Source: Buddleja alternifolia
Taxonomy: Eukaryota > Streptophyta > Magnoliopsida > Lamiales > Scrophulariaceae
DNA length: 64,000 nt
Direction: 5' to 3'
NCBI GenBank assembly: GCA_019426215.1
Contig: CM033391.1
Location: 21,224,949-21,288,948 of the forward strand
Below, piece by piece: positions 22,918 through 34,643 of this stretch; the stretch's first letter is position 1; each line of letters opens with the position of its first letter. Both the position numbers and the translations under genes were made by a program. The notes beneath the pieces are model-generated. The model made no database searches. It worked only from the letters and a program-made list of their open reading frames with translations, and had not been told where the DNA came from.

Positions 22918-25180
22918 TTGTGATAGAAATAAACTGCAAAAAATTAAACAAGATTTTCGATTAGATGTGTTATTATGTACTTTCAAGTAAAATCAAGGAT
23001 TTCACTATTTACTTGAATCGCACTACTTTTCTCGAAATATTGTACTCCCACTACAATAATCAAAAACCTCGTTGGATTGGTTTCATACTGAGTGATTGAT
23101 TTCCCCAACGATCTGAACAAGTTGCAACCTTGAACGATATATGGCTCGTTAGATCATTGAGGTGATGTCAAACATCAATCAGTCCAACCGATGATTCAAT
23201 CTCCTTTAGCTCATGGATCACTGAACCGCAAACGTTTTCGATATATAGGTGGTGATCCATCTGAGTCATTTATCCCATCAACTCCTTTCAGTTTAACAAT
23301 TTAATCTGACCTTGCAACCTTGAACGATACATGGGTGGAAATTTGTTTCAACATGAAGGTATCAAATGCACTAGAGAAGATAGAGTACCATGTCTTGATG
23401 CATGACCCCCTTATTCCGGGAAGATGCCACGCACCAGAAATGAACCCATCTTCTATAGTTCGATGGAGAGCTAGGACATTCAATGCCCCTTTACTTACTC
23501 AATATTTTATTATGGGAGAATTATAACATTAGATAATGTTATTAGGTTGGTCTCACTTTGCACATTAATTTCTTTATAGCACAATAAAGGGAAATGCATA
23601 AGAATAAGCCTAGTAATTCTAACAACACACACATGTATGGACTATCTAGATCAACTCGAGCCAATGAGTGATCGGGAAGGGGTCCTATCTATTACAAGGG
23701 TTGGGCCCTATACAAAGATCTAATCTTCTTGAATCTCCAAGACTTCATGTGCCACCATGATCTGTCATTTGGGCCTATCTCTAAAACAATTACCTAGAAA
23801 TAACCTATACAAAAATTCTATGAATTGAAGATACAAACTGGGGGGCTCAAAACCAGCCCAATACAACCCAGGTAAGACAACTTTAAATAAAACCCTAAGT
23901 CCATACATGATGTCACCATCACATATGTTAAGGAGCACATAGACAATTTTAAATACATGTGAATTTATCCTTTAAATCCAATTTAATGTGTGATTAAATC
24001 TAATTTAGTCTAAGATTAAATCTAATTTAATCTATGATTGAATCCAATTCAATGTCCTGATTAAATTCAATTTATTCTTCAATTAAATCCAATTTAATAT
24101 CATCAAAATAAATCTAGTTTACTTTGAATACTTTAATCCAATTAAAGATTAACTATCATCAAATAAAGTCCAATAGGTAATTTAATCTAAACACATAGCA
24201 ATATCATGTAAATGGAAAGAGATATTTAAATCTAATTCAATAAATCCAATTTAATATATATCATCTTTGAAAAGAAGATTTAAATCCAATTTAAGACTTT
24301 GTACAATTCTAAGTTCAATTGAAAAAATTTCAAGTTTAAATCCAATTTAAATAAAGTATCTAAATTTAATTTAGTTTTCCTAAATCCAATTTAGGGTTTT
24401 TGAATAAATTTAAATCCAATTAAAATTTATTCACTAAATCTAGTTTAGAGGTTGAAACAAAATTTATTTAGGGTTGTGTATTTGATAAATATTTAGGTTA
24501 AGTTTTCAATTGAATCGAACTCATATAATTAATTAATTGATAATTGATCAATTCCAATTTAAATCATTTCGACCAAGCCCTATAATTAATTAAACAATAG
24601 TCGGGCTTGGCCCAGCATTCTTAATTAAGCAACAAAAACATTCACATTCGGCCAGCGCTACTTATCATGCGCTGGGCTTGGCCAGCGCATATCAACTGTG
24701 CCCTGGGTTCAACCCAGCGCGTATCAACCGTGCACTGGGCTCGCCCCAATGCTTATTCATGCACTGGGCCAAGCCTAGTGCTTATTCATGCGCTGGGCCA
24801 AACCTAGCGTTGTGCATATGGGTGTTGGGCTTTAGCCGAACACAACCCTAAATGAGTTGGGCTAAAGCCCAACACCCCCTTACTGCCCCCCTAGACGCGA
24901 GCAGCAGCGCCGACGGTGGGGCGACTCCTCTACGCGCTGCGTGATTTTTTTTTTTAAAATCCAATTTTCTTAAAAAACACGAATCCAATCTAATTTTTCG
25001 TTTTACCCAGTAAATCCAATTCAACTCATGAAAAATTAATTTTACAGATAAGCATGCATAATATAAATTACCCAAATGAACATACAATACGTTAACACAT
25101 GTTTATGATATTATAACAATTAAAACACATAAACACACAACGAATATCAAGATATTCCTGAATTTTAACTTTGATAGCAC
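22918..25180 (-). other. Complex E internal 1: long leader
   Basis: About 2.3 kb of untranslated leader between the degenerate PBS and gag. In coding order: a GC-rich block of CTGGGC/GCCCAG palindromes (about 24850-24605), long AT-rich 'aaatccaattt' tracts, a block matching the D leader and 210-1113 (about 23960-23540), and a hairpin region (about 23340-23100). Short open frames here are not genes. The PBS next to LTR b reads TGCTATCAAAG on the coding strand (about 25166-25179), a mutated tRNA-iMet site. Confidence 0.65.
23106..23345 (-). other. Hairpin group with conserved loop, E leader
   Basis: Three hairpins, given in plus-strand terms. One: stem CAACGATCT (23106-23114) with AGATCATTG (23151-23159), one mismatch, extended by AAC/GTT; the loop contains GCAACCTTGAACGAT. 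Two: stem TGGATCAC (23214-23221) with GTGATCCA (23252-23259), perfect, plus CTCA/TGAG; the loop contains GCAAACGTTTTCGATATATAGG. Three: a weaker stem around a second GCAACCTTGAACGAT (23314-23328). In coding sense the loop core is ATCGTTCAAGGTTGC, close to the D core ATCGTTAAAGGGTTGC. All lie a few hundred bases upstream of the gag ATG at 22917. Confidence 0.6.
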
Positions 25181-26864
25181 TGTTGTGATTCGGTCTAGCA
25201 GATAAAAAATTTAATCTGAATCACACCTAAGAATCCTATTTGGGGATATTCATGATTTTAGCATATAGATCAATTAACGAAAGTTGTCAAGAGTAATCGA
25301 ATTACCTTTTTCTTCAATTGATTCTTGATTTATCAGCCCCGGACTCCTTCCTCTAGATAATCACGCGGAAGAAAAATTCTCCAAGAAAAGCTCGATCTCC
25401 TCCTCAGCAACTATTGCAGGCTGCTAGACGGATGGAGAGGGAGGGATTTTTCTTTCCTAATGCTCTAAGTTTATTTTGGGTCAGTGTCAGATTTTAAAAT
25501 AATGACTTGTCTATTTTGAGTTTTGACACTGACTGAATTCTTATACCCAATAAAAGACACCCACAGGGTTACTCAGTGAGGGGCGGCCAATTTAGCCTAT
25601 TTCAGATGGGCTTCGGGATTTGTTTTCACTTAGCCCATGTGTAATTAATTAAATCCAAGTCCAATCCAATTGGCAATTAATTAATTACATTAATCCAATT
25701 AATATAATTCAACTTATAAATTAATTTCCAATTAATTTAACTTATGAATTAATATGATTTCATTAATTTATTTAATCCAATTAAATATCTTTAATTAAGT
25801 CATGCTATCTATTTTTCTGACAATTCACGTCAAATGTGATTTTACCAAAATACCCTTCGCTTATGGAAATATTCCTTTTCTTCACATAGCGCGACTCTAG
25901 GCTCGATTCAATTGGTAATGTGAGGATTCCAAAGGATAAGGATGTCACCTAGCCAACACTGTGGAACCAAATCGTAACCCAATTGAAAACGAGATGATCA
26001 TGTCATCACGAACCTTGACTTCAAATCCATATGTGTATAAATTCTTCACCGACGTGACCCGACCAAGTAAGAAACATGGTTTAGTCAAACTCATAGAACT
26101 TGATGCTGTACTAAGAATCATAATAATGTGAAATTACCAAACCACCCTCAATGACAATCACGAGATAGTTTATATACTTTCGCCAAAAACTTATAATTTC
26201 AATTACTTACGATCGTATAGGTCACATTCTCGTTTACTTACGAGATAGTGAATTCTGTTTTTGCAAGTTATCTTATTACATCAAATGCACTATTGGATCG
26301 TACTTCGAGGTCAACCCCACCTAACAAGTAGTACGGGTCTAAATACTCTAATAACATATCTAATACTACAAACATGTTATAAATGACTCCTCAGGTCTAA
26401 AGTTAACACATACTATCAGAATCTTAATCCCGATCATTGACTGTCAAAGAGTAAATACTCATGTAATTGGATTAATGCGAGTCGAGTTCAAATATGTTAA
26501 TTTCATTAATCATATTCATGACACCAGCTCTCACTATCTAATTAGTGTACAACTGGAACTTCCTTGTCAAAGAAGGTGTCATATGAGTTGATGCCCAATT
26601 AATATTCGTTAACTCACAAACTCCCAGTTTAAGAGATTAAGTACTGGACTGTTCCAGTGCCCCCTCTTGTCCATGAGAGGTGGAAAGTTTATCTTGAAAT
26701 CTCTTGGACTAATTTGTTCAATACATTTAAATGCCATTAGATTTATATGAACAACATCAAAACCTTTATTCTATAAATAGAAATATCAAATATTTTGTAC
26801 AACTAACTTATCTAAGCCCTATACAATCTAATTCCTCATAGGCGTTGAGGGCATACTTTTAACA
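25181..26864 (-). repeat. Complex E LTR b (shared middle LTR)
   Basis: A full-length copy (about 1.68 kb) from TGTTGTGATT to ACTTTTAACA, with a PBS-like site on its left and integrase coding sequence touching its right end. The right junction has no PPT; the integrase codons for RGGE run straight into the LTR. Confidence 0.9.
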
Positions 26865-27528
26865 TTCTCCACCTCGATCAGATCTCAGTGCCTTAATAAT
26901 GTGCCCAGTTTGTTTTTCAGTCAAAGCTTTGAATCGCTTGAACCATTCAAGTGCTTCGGATTTATACTTCATCAGATAAACTAGACCATACGTAGTGTGG
27001 TCATCTGTGAAGGTTATAAAGTACTGAAAACCTCCAAGGGTTGCATCCTCGAGGGGCCCACAAACGTCAGTGTGGATTAATCCTAAAACTTCATTTGCCC
27101 TTTCGAACTGTCCAGTTAACGGTGACCTCGTCATCTTGCCCATCAGGCACGATTCACAAGTCAGATATGGGTCAGACCCAAGTGGACCAATGAGCCCACA
27201 TTTTTCCAATTCGTGAATCTTAAATTCACCGGCATGTGCTAGTCTAAGGTGCCATATGAGTTTTTAGTTCATTCCATTCATACTACGTTTTCAAGTCATA
27301 GTATTAACCATACATTGATTTCGGATATTCAAATAGTATAAACCATTAATTAAAGATGCAAAGCCAACACATTTATTTCCAAAATAAATATCACAAGAAT
27401 TATGTTTAAAAGCCAACAAATATCCTTTCCTGACTAATATAGGAATAGAAATAATATTCTTGAGCCCATTGGGCAAAACAAGACAATCATCTAATCTAAT
27501 TTGATGTACATAAATTAATGAAACAGAA
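26865..27528 (-). pseudogene. Complex E internal 2: pre-integrase and integrase N-terminus
   Basis: Minus-strand copia pre-integrase (27476-27291) and integrase (27209-26865). The CESCLMGKM zinc-binding block, the first catalytic Asp region (HTDVCGPL) and FTDDH are visible. The frame stops within the RSDRGGE motif, where the DNA is fused to LTR b, so the catalytic Glu, all of RT and RNase H are gone. A frame break separates the two pieces at about 27240-27290. Solo LTR F2 follows on the right. Confidence 0.8.
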
Positions 27529-28971
27529 TGATAGGTGTGAGATTTACATATTTTAGAGCCTCATATTTATGTTATTTATATTGGTTTATGCATGATTTTT
27601 GCCACATGTGCGTTTAATTTGTGTGCTTATTGAGTAAAGGTAGAAATCATTGCAAGTGAGAAAAACTGGATACAAATGCAGAATTTCAGAGTATTTAGAG
27701 ACTGAATTTGACAAATATTTCTTCAACAAGGTTGTATAACTCTGTTTTCACGTGACAACTTGAATCACCCAAATCGGAGGTCTGTGGAGAAAGTTATGAA
27801 GGAAACGAGATTGCTGCACAGAAGGCAAAATGTTGCTGTTCCTAACGTCCGAACGTTAGCTTGTGGACGTTCTAACGTTGCGTCTGACGGGAAAAACAGC
27901 AGATTTTTGGAATTTTCCAATTCTAATTCAAGTTGGAGTCTTCCCTTTCCATCCTTATATATATTAGATCAGTTCTCTAGGGTTAAAAGAGACGAAATAC
28001 ACATAGAATAGATCTCTAATGAGGTTTAGACTTAGTTTTTACATATTCATGAAGATTTTCAAGAACCCTTGAAGGTGAAGAAATCAAGAAGCATGGAAGA
28101 GATGAAGATCGAAGTTCATCCATAAAAAATACGAGGGAGTTTCTTAGATTTAGATTTATTTTTGTCTATGAATATGAATCTTAATTTAAGTTTCTATCTT
28201 TTATCTTTTATGATGAATTAGATTCTTCGAACTAAGGCCATGTTGAGGCTAAATTATGATATTTGAGTTATAAATTGTATTTTTCATATAAATTCTACTG
28301 TTGCTTTGTGTCTTGATCTTGTTTGAATGCTTCATATGCTTAGCTACCATATGCATGATTTATTTCTTAAATTATTTGTTCGAGAGAAGGTAATTTAAGG
28401 TGCAAAAAGGATCATCACATCATCCGGAAAAAATAGTGGAATTGCCCTTAGAGATAGGTAGAGATTCCCAGATGCTGTTTGCCGGATTAATTCGGGGAAA
28501 TTCTAGAACTTGAATGCATGATTGTTGGTTAGATTCTCAGATAGACATATTTAGAGAACCGTCAATTAGTCATAGGATTATTACAGCCGAGACATCGGGT
28601 AGTAATTAATTAAGGAATCTCCACCGAAGTAATAGTAGTCTAATAATATGAAAACGTGATTTTAACAAGAATTAATTAATTTATGCCAACATATGTGTCT
28701 TAGTTGCTCTCTTCCATAACTATCTTGATTTCGACATCTTGTTTCTTGTATCTTGCTTCCATAGTATTTGAGTTAATTCTTGTTTTAGTGTATTTTATTG
28801 CTTTGAAAATCTTCAAATCTTTAGTTGTAGTTTAATTATTGCTTGCTTTAAAGTCAAGAAGTCTAAAATACAAGTCTCTGTGGGATCGACAATCCGGATT
28901 TAAAAATCCACTTTATTACTACACACGACCAGTCCACTTGCTGTGCAAACACGTAAGGATTTTTCGTGTCA
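27529..28971 (+). repeat. Solo LTR F2
   Basis: About 1.44 kb from TGATAGGTG to TTCGTGTCA, flanked by a perfect TSD cagaa (27524-27528 and 28972-28976). It is homologous to F1. It splits the protease region of internal 2 of complex E. TATATATA is at 27957-27963; upstream lies the inverted repeat CTAACGT-CCGA-ACGTTAG at 27842-27859 and further AACGT-type copies. Confidence 0.92.
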
Positions 28972-28976
28972 CAGAA

Positions 28977-29445
28977 GTAATTTCAATGTGAGTTGCAGCC
29001 ACGCTGTGTCCGCTTCCTACATTGATCATCACTTCGTTCTCATCCAATTTTCTTCTTGTTTCCAGATCCTAGCTCAAACACAAATATGAGCACTAGCTCC
29101 AGAATCTAAAATCCAAGAAGTAGAAAATATCATCATAGAACAATTTGTTTCAAAAACATAAAGTTCTATACATGCTTTATTTTCTGCTTTCAGCTTCGGA
29201 TAGTCACGCTTCCAAAGCCCTACTTCTTTGCAATGGAGGCAGACGTCTCTCTTCTTTGGGCCCCTGCCCTTGGACCTCTTCTTTTGGTTTCCCTTGCCTT
29301 TGGTCTTCCCAGAAGAATTTGTCACTCCTAGTTGCTTCTTGCCTCGTTTCTTCTTCTGATTCTTTGAAAAATCAGTAGAAACGACCAAAACAGTCTCTTT
29401 CGTCTTGGGGTCCATTTGTGATTGAGCATTTGTGAGTTTGTTCAA
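28977..29445 (-). pseudogene. Complex E internal 2: gag C-terminus and protease
   Basis: An open frame with a Lys/Gly-rich basic region, a zinc knuckle CLHCKEVGLWKRDY (both the His and the last Cys are lost) and the protease signature WILDSGASAHIC. It then stops just before the F2 insertion and continues on the other side. The gag N-terminus is deleted: the frame joins directly to leader sequence near 29449. Confidence 0.8.
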
Positions 29446-30660
29446 AAGATGGAAATAAACTACAGAAAATTAACCAAGATTATTGATTAGATGTGTTATT
29501 ATGTACTTTCAAGTAAAATCAAGGATTTCAATATTTACTTGACTCCCACTATTTAATCTAAACATATAGCAATATCATGTAAAAGGAAAGTGATATTTAA
29601 ATCTAATTTAATAAATCCAATTTAATATATATATCATCTTTGAAAAAGAGTTTTAAATCCAATTTAAGACTTTGAATAATTCTACGTTTTTCAAGTTTAA
29701 ATCCAATTTAAATATAGTAACTAAATCTAATTTAGGATAAAATTAAATCTAATTTAAATATCCTAAATCCAATTTAGGGTTTTTTAAATAAATTTAAATC
29801 CAATTAAAAATTTATTCACTAAATCTAATTTAGAAGTTGAAACAAAATTTATTTAAGGTTGTATATTGATAAATATTTAGGTTAAGTTATTCAATTTGGA
29901 TTGAACCCATAAAATTAATTAATTGATAATTGGTCAATCTAGTTAAATCATTTGGGCCAAGCCCTATAATTAATTATATTAAGCCCAAGTCAAAAACACC
30001 CAATTAATTAAGCAACAGCTGGGCTTGGCCCAGCATTATTAATTAATTGCGATGGGCCAGGCCCAACATTATTAACTAATTGCGTTGGGCCAGGCCCAGC
30101 AGAAAAAATTATTAACCTGTGCTGGGCCAAGCCTAGTGCTATATATCTAGCCCAGACCTATATTATCGAGCGTTGGGCCCCAGCGCAACTATGTGCGTTG
30201 GGCCAAGCCCATCGCATATGCCCATCGTTCAGTATGCAATAGGCCGAGCCCAGCGTTGTGCATGTTGGTGTTGGGATTTAGCCCAACACGACCCTAATGT
30301 GTTGGGCTAAAGCCCAACAACTGCCGCCGCCCACCTTACAACAGCAGACGCGCTGCTGCTACAGTAGCGCGACAAAGCTACTATAGCAGCAGTGCCTTCG
30401 ACGGCGAAAGGTGGCGCGCCGCCACTATGGGCGGCGCAATATTTTCAAAAAGTCCAATGTTTATTAAAATCACGAATCCAATTCAATTTTTTCGTTTTAT
30501 CCAGTAAGCCCAATTCAACTCATGAAAAATTAATTTTATAGGTAAGCATGCATAATATAAATTACCCGAATTTACATACAATACGTAAATACATGTTTAT
30601 GATATTATAACAATTAAAACACATAAACATACAATGAATGTCATGATATTCCCGAATTTT
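29446..30660 (-). other. Complex E internal 2: shortened leader
   Basis: Homologous to the internal 1 leader but missing about 1.1 kb, including the hairpin group (junction near 29540). It keeps the AT-rich 'aaatccaattt' tracts and the GC-rich palindrome block at about 30010-30310, for example GCTGGGC-TTG-GCCCAGC at 30018-30034. No gene. Confidence 0.65.
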
Positions 30661-30673
30661 GGCTCTGATACCA
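30661..30673 (-). other. Complex E primer-binding site (tRNA-iMet type)
   Basis: Coding-strand TGGTATCAGAGCC, one base inside LTR c. It is the standard copia PBS complementary to the 3' end of initiator tRNA-Met and fixes LTR c as a 5' LTR. Confidence 0.9.
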
Positions 30674-30674
30674 C

Positions 30675-32356
30675 TGTTGTGATTCGGTCTAGCGAATAAA
30701 AATTTTAATCTGAATCACACCCGAGAATTCGATTCGGGGATATTCAAGATATTAGCATATGGATCAATTAACGAGAATTGTCAAGATTAATCGAATTACC
30801 TTTTTTGTCTATTGATTCTTGAATTATCAGCAGCAGCCCCGAACTCCTGCCTCTAGATAATCACGTGGAAGAAAAACTCTCCAAGAAAAGCTATATCTCC
30901 TCCTCAGCAACTATTGCAGGCGGCTGGAGTGGATGGAGAGGGAGGGATTTTTCTTTTCTAATGCTCTAGGTTTATTTTGGCTCTGTGTCAGATTCTAAAA
31001 TAATGACTTCTGTGTGGAGTTCTGACATTAACTGATTAGTTATACCAAGTAAAAGACTCCCCCAGGGTTACATAGAGAGGGGCAGCCGAAATGGTTTTTT
31101 CTAGATGGGCTTCGGGGTTTGTTTTTACATAGCCCATGTGTAATTAATTAAATCCAAATCCAATCTAATTGGTAAATAATTAATTACATTAATCCAATTA
31201 ATATAATTCAACTTATAAATTAATTTTCAATTAATTTAACTTATGAATTAATATGATTTAATTTATTTATTTAATCAAATTAAATATCTTTAATTAATCA
31301 TGCCATCTATTTTGTCAGACAATTAACATCAAATGTGATTTTACCAAAATACCCTTAGCCTAAGGAAATATTTCTTTTCTTCACATAGCGCGACTCTCTA
31401 GGCTCGATTCAATGGACAATGGGAGGATTTCAAAGGATAAGGTTGTCACCTAGCTAACACCGTGCAACCAAATCGTAACCCAATTAAAAACGAGATGATC
31501 AGGTCATCACAAACCTTGACTACGAATACCATATGTGTATAAACTCTTCACCGACGTGACCTGATCAAGTAAGAGTCATGATTTAGTCAAATTCATAGAA
31601 CTTGATACTATACTAACAATCATAATAATGTGAAATTACCAAACTACCCTTAGTGACAATCACGGGATAGTTTATACGCTTTGGACAAAGACTTATAATT
31701 TCAATTACTTACGATCGTACAGTTCACATACTCGTTTACTATCGAGACGGTGAATTCTGTTTTGGCAAGTTATCTTTTAACATCGAATGCACTATTGGAT
31801 CGTACTTCGAGGTCAACCCTACCTATCTGGTGATATGGGTCTAACTACTCTAATAACATATCCAATACTACAAGCATGTTATAAAGGACTCATCAGATCT
31901 AAAGCTCATACATACCATCTCAATCTTTATCCCAATCATTGACTGTCAAAGAGTAAATACCCATGTGATCGGATTAATGCGAATCGAGTTCAAGTATGTT
32001 AATTCCATTAATCATATTCATGACACCAGCTCCCACTATCTAATCAGTGTAGGACTGGTACTTCCTTGTCAAAGAAGGTGTCATATAAGTTGAATATTAA
32101 TGCCCAATTAATATTCGTTAACTCACGAACTCCCTGTTGTAGAGATTAAGTATTGGACTGTTCCATAAGAGGTGGAAAGTCTATCTTGAAATCTATTGGA
32201 CTAATTTGTTCAATACTTTTAAATGCCATTTGATTTATATTTACAACATCAAAACCTTTATTCTATAAATAGAAACATCAAATGTTTTGTACGGATAATT
32301 TATCTAAGCCCTACACAATCTAATTCCTCATAGGTATTGAGGGTATACACCTAACA
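30675..32356 (-). repeat. Complex E LTR c (5')
   Basis: A full copy (about 1.68 kb) from TGTTGTGATT to ACACCTAACA. Its outer flank catag (32357-32361) pairs with cataa at 19632-19636 as an imperfect TSD of the whole complex. Confidence 0.9.
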
Positions 32357-32361
32357 CATAG

Positions 32362-32854
32362 TATACTGACACGTATACAAACACGTACTTACTCTGAACT
32401 GTCATTTTGTAAAGATTTTAATTTACCCGCCAGTTTGATGTGATAGGAGCGTGTGGATAATGGTCAAAATTAATCTTTGAGTCTATCCATAACGTCACTA
32501 GTCATTCAAAAGCTAGACATGAATTTTTTTTAAAAAATTATATTAAGTGTTGAAGGGAATGTATTCAACGCTTAACATATACTGCTTCGTAAGATTTATG
32601 TTCACGCTTGTAATTAAATTTTTCTTTTAATGTTTGAGCGTCTGACACATCATGCGTTAAATAATGACAAGCGTTGATGATTTATGCATATGAAATAGTT
32701 TTTTATAATTGACCCTTACAGGTGTATACAAGTACAATTTTAAAGTTCCCCCTAAATTTGATAACCTTGTAACACTATTTCAAAAATCTTTTAGACACAA
32801 TTAAAGTGGATTCCCCCTAAATCTTATGTCTAATGAAAGTATGATGCATAATTA
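32362..32854 (-). other. Element S spacer between RNase H and accessory ORF
   Basis: Non-coding part of S, the continuation of 19309-19631 beyond complex E. AT-rich, with no motif I can name. Confidence 0.6.
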
Positions 32855-33246
32855 TTAAGCGTTTAAATCATTCATACCTAGTTCACTTCTTAAAGTGAGA
32901 AAACGTTGTTCGTTGAGAGCTTTGGTGAAGATATCTGCCAATTGTTTGTCAGTTCCAATAAAATGCATGGAGATATCTTTCTTTTGAACATGGTCACGAA
33001 GAAAATGGTATCTGATGTCAATATGTTTGGTTTTGGGATGAAGGACAAGGTTTTGAGTCATGGCTAAGGCGCTTTGGTTATCACAATGAATGGAGGTTGG
33101 ACCTAGGATTATTCCATAATCTCTAAGTTGTTGCCTCATCCATAAAACTTGTGCACAACAACTTCCGGCAGCTACATACTCGGCTTCAGCTGTAGAGATA
33201 GCTATAGAATGTTGTTTCTTACTATGCCACGAAACTAACCTATCAC
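32855..33246 (-). pseudogene. Element S RNase H
   Basis: The C-terminal part of copia RNase H: the VSW, STAEAEYVA, CDNQSAL and HTKHIDIRYHF-type blocks, followed by the usual ADIFTKAL end. The beginning is fused to the RT N-terminus by an internal deletion, and stops lie before the first methionine, so it is not translated as a unit. The 'TAEAEY' and 'CDN' acidic residues are present. Confidence 0.85.
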
Positions 33247-33894
33247 CTAGAAATTGACATGTACCACAAGTCTGGCTTTGTTTCTTATCACAGTGCCATT
33301 CTCATCCATCTTGTTTCTATAAACCCATCTAGTTCCAATAACTCCTTGGTGAGTTGGCATCCAAACATTACTACACTCAAACTGATTAAGCTCTTCTTGC
33401 ATGGCTTCAATCCAACTAGGATTACATAACGCTTCATCCACTTTCTTAGGTTCCATTTGAGATAAGAAGCTTGCGAACATGACCTCATTGAATGTAGAGG
33501 CCCTAGTCCTTACAGGCGTTCCAACATCTCCAATAATATGCTCCGGTGGATGATCACGTAGCCATAGTCTATCTGGTTGGAATGGGTTAGGAGGTTGAAT
33601 AGGCGTTTGGTTCACTTGCTCAGACGCTTGACTATCCTCTTGCGTAGGCACTTCAAGTTCACAAATTCTACCTTGCTCTTGACGATCACTCTCTTCATAA
33701 TCATCAGCAAATCTATCATGATTGTCCAAAATATCTCGAGTATTCTTAGGAGGGGGCACTAAGATTTCTTCATCTTTGTCACTTTCATCATCAATAGTAA
33801 CTTTTGACGCTTGATGACACAATTCTTCAACTCCTACATCATTCATATTAACCTTACTCGGTTCTTGGTTAGCATCATCAAAAATAACATGCAT
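33247..33894 (-). pseudogene. Element S integrase tail and RT N-terminus (RT core deleted)
   Basis: A 215-codon frame. The first half is an acidic linker; residues from about 110 on give the SIRE-type 'DHPPEHIIGD' link, and the last ~60 give the RT start (WIEAMQEELNQFE, then RWVYRNK and KARLVV). Immediately after LVV the sequence jumps to the RNase H start, so the palm domain with YVDD is missing. The coding-strand junction lies within GTGGTACATGTC. This element could not supply its own RT. Confidence 0.85.
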
Positions 33895-34080
33895 AGATTC
33901 CTCAACCCTTGATTTGATCTTATTTAGGATGCGAAAATTCTTTCCATTTTTGGCGTAGCCTAGAAGGATTTCCTCATCCTCTTTAGGATCAAATGTCTTT
34001 AGGCTTTGGAATCCATTATTATGAATAAAGAATTTTGAACCAAAGACGTGAAAGTATGAAACATTTGGCTTACGTCCCTT

Positions 34081-34640
34081 TCATAGTTCATACGGATTTT
34101 TCCCATGTTGTTTGTTGATCAAGCAACGATTTTGAATGTAACAAGCAGTGTTGATCACTTCGGCCCAAAACCTAGGAGCAAGCTTGGATTCTGCTAACAT
34201 CATCCTAGCGGCTTCCTTGAGCATTCTATTCTGGTGCTCAGCAACACCATTCTGTTGGGGAGTTCTTGTAGCTGAATACTTATGATGTATTTCATTCTCT
34301 GCATAAAACTTCTCAACAACCTTGTTAGTAAACTTAGTAAGGTGATCACTTCTTATTCTTGCAACCTTAAGATTTTTCAATGTTTGAAGTTGTCGAATAA
34401 GCTTTGTTAACTTGTCACATGTCTCATTTTTTGGATGAAAGAAATTCCACCCAAGTAAATCGAGAGAAATCATCTACTATCACCAAAGTATACTTCCTAC
34501 CGCTCACACTGATCATTTAAACAGATCCAAATAGATCCATGTGAAGTAGTTCAAGTATTCTAGAGGTAGATAAATAAGGCTTTCTCTTGAAAGATGATTT
34601 ACCTTGTTTTCCTATTTGACAAGCGTCACAAAGGCGATCC
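34081..34640 (-). pseudogene. Element S integrase core
   Basis: The frame at 34473-34081 has the second acidic region as RSDHLTKF and the third as QQNGVAEHQNR, so the Asp and Glu of the D,D-35-E motif are present. The first part (34640-34474) is in other frames with stops. The HHCC region lies at the end of the preceding feature. Confidence 0.8.
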
Positions 34641-34643
34641 TTA

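Larger units (their letters stand above)
19637..32356 (-). mobile_element. Complex E: LTR-internal-LTR-internal-LTR copia array
   Basis: Three related LTRs (19637-21165, 25181-26864, 30675-32356) alternate with two different, deleted internal regions, all on the minus strand. The outer flanks carry cataa (19632-19636) and catag (32357-32361), consistent with a single insertion event into S. Both internal regions have gag/protease/integrase pieces but no RT or RNase H. The middle LTR serves as the 5' LTR of internal 1 (a degenerate PBS abuts it) and as the 3' LTR of internal 2. This is what unequal recombination between elements sharing an LTR would leave. Confidence 0.85.
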
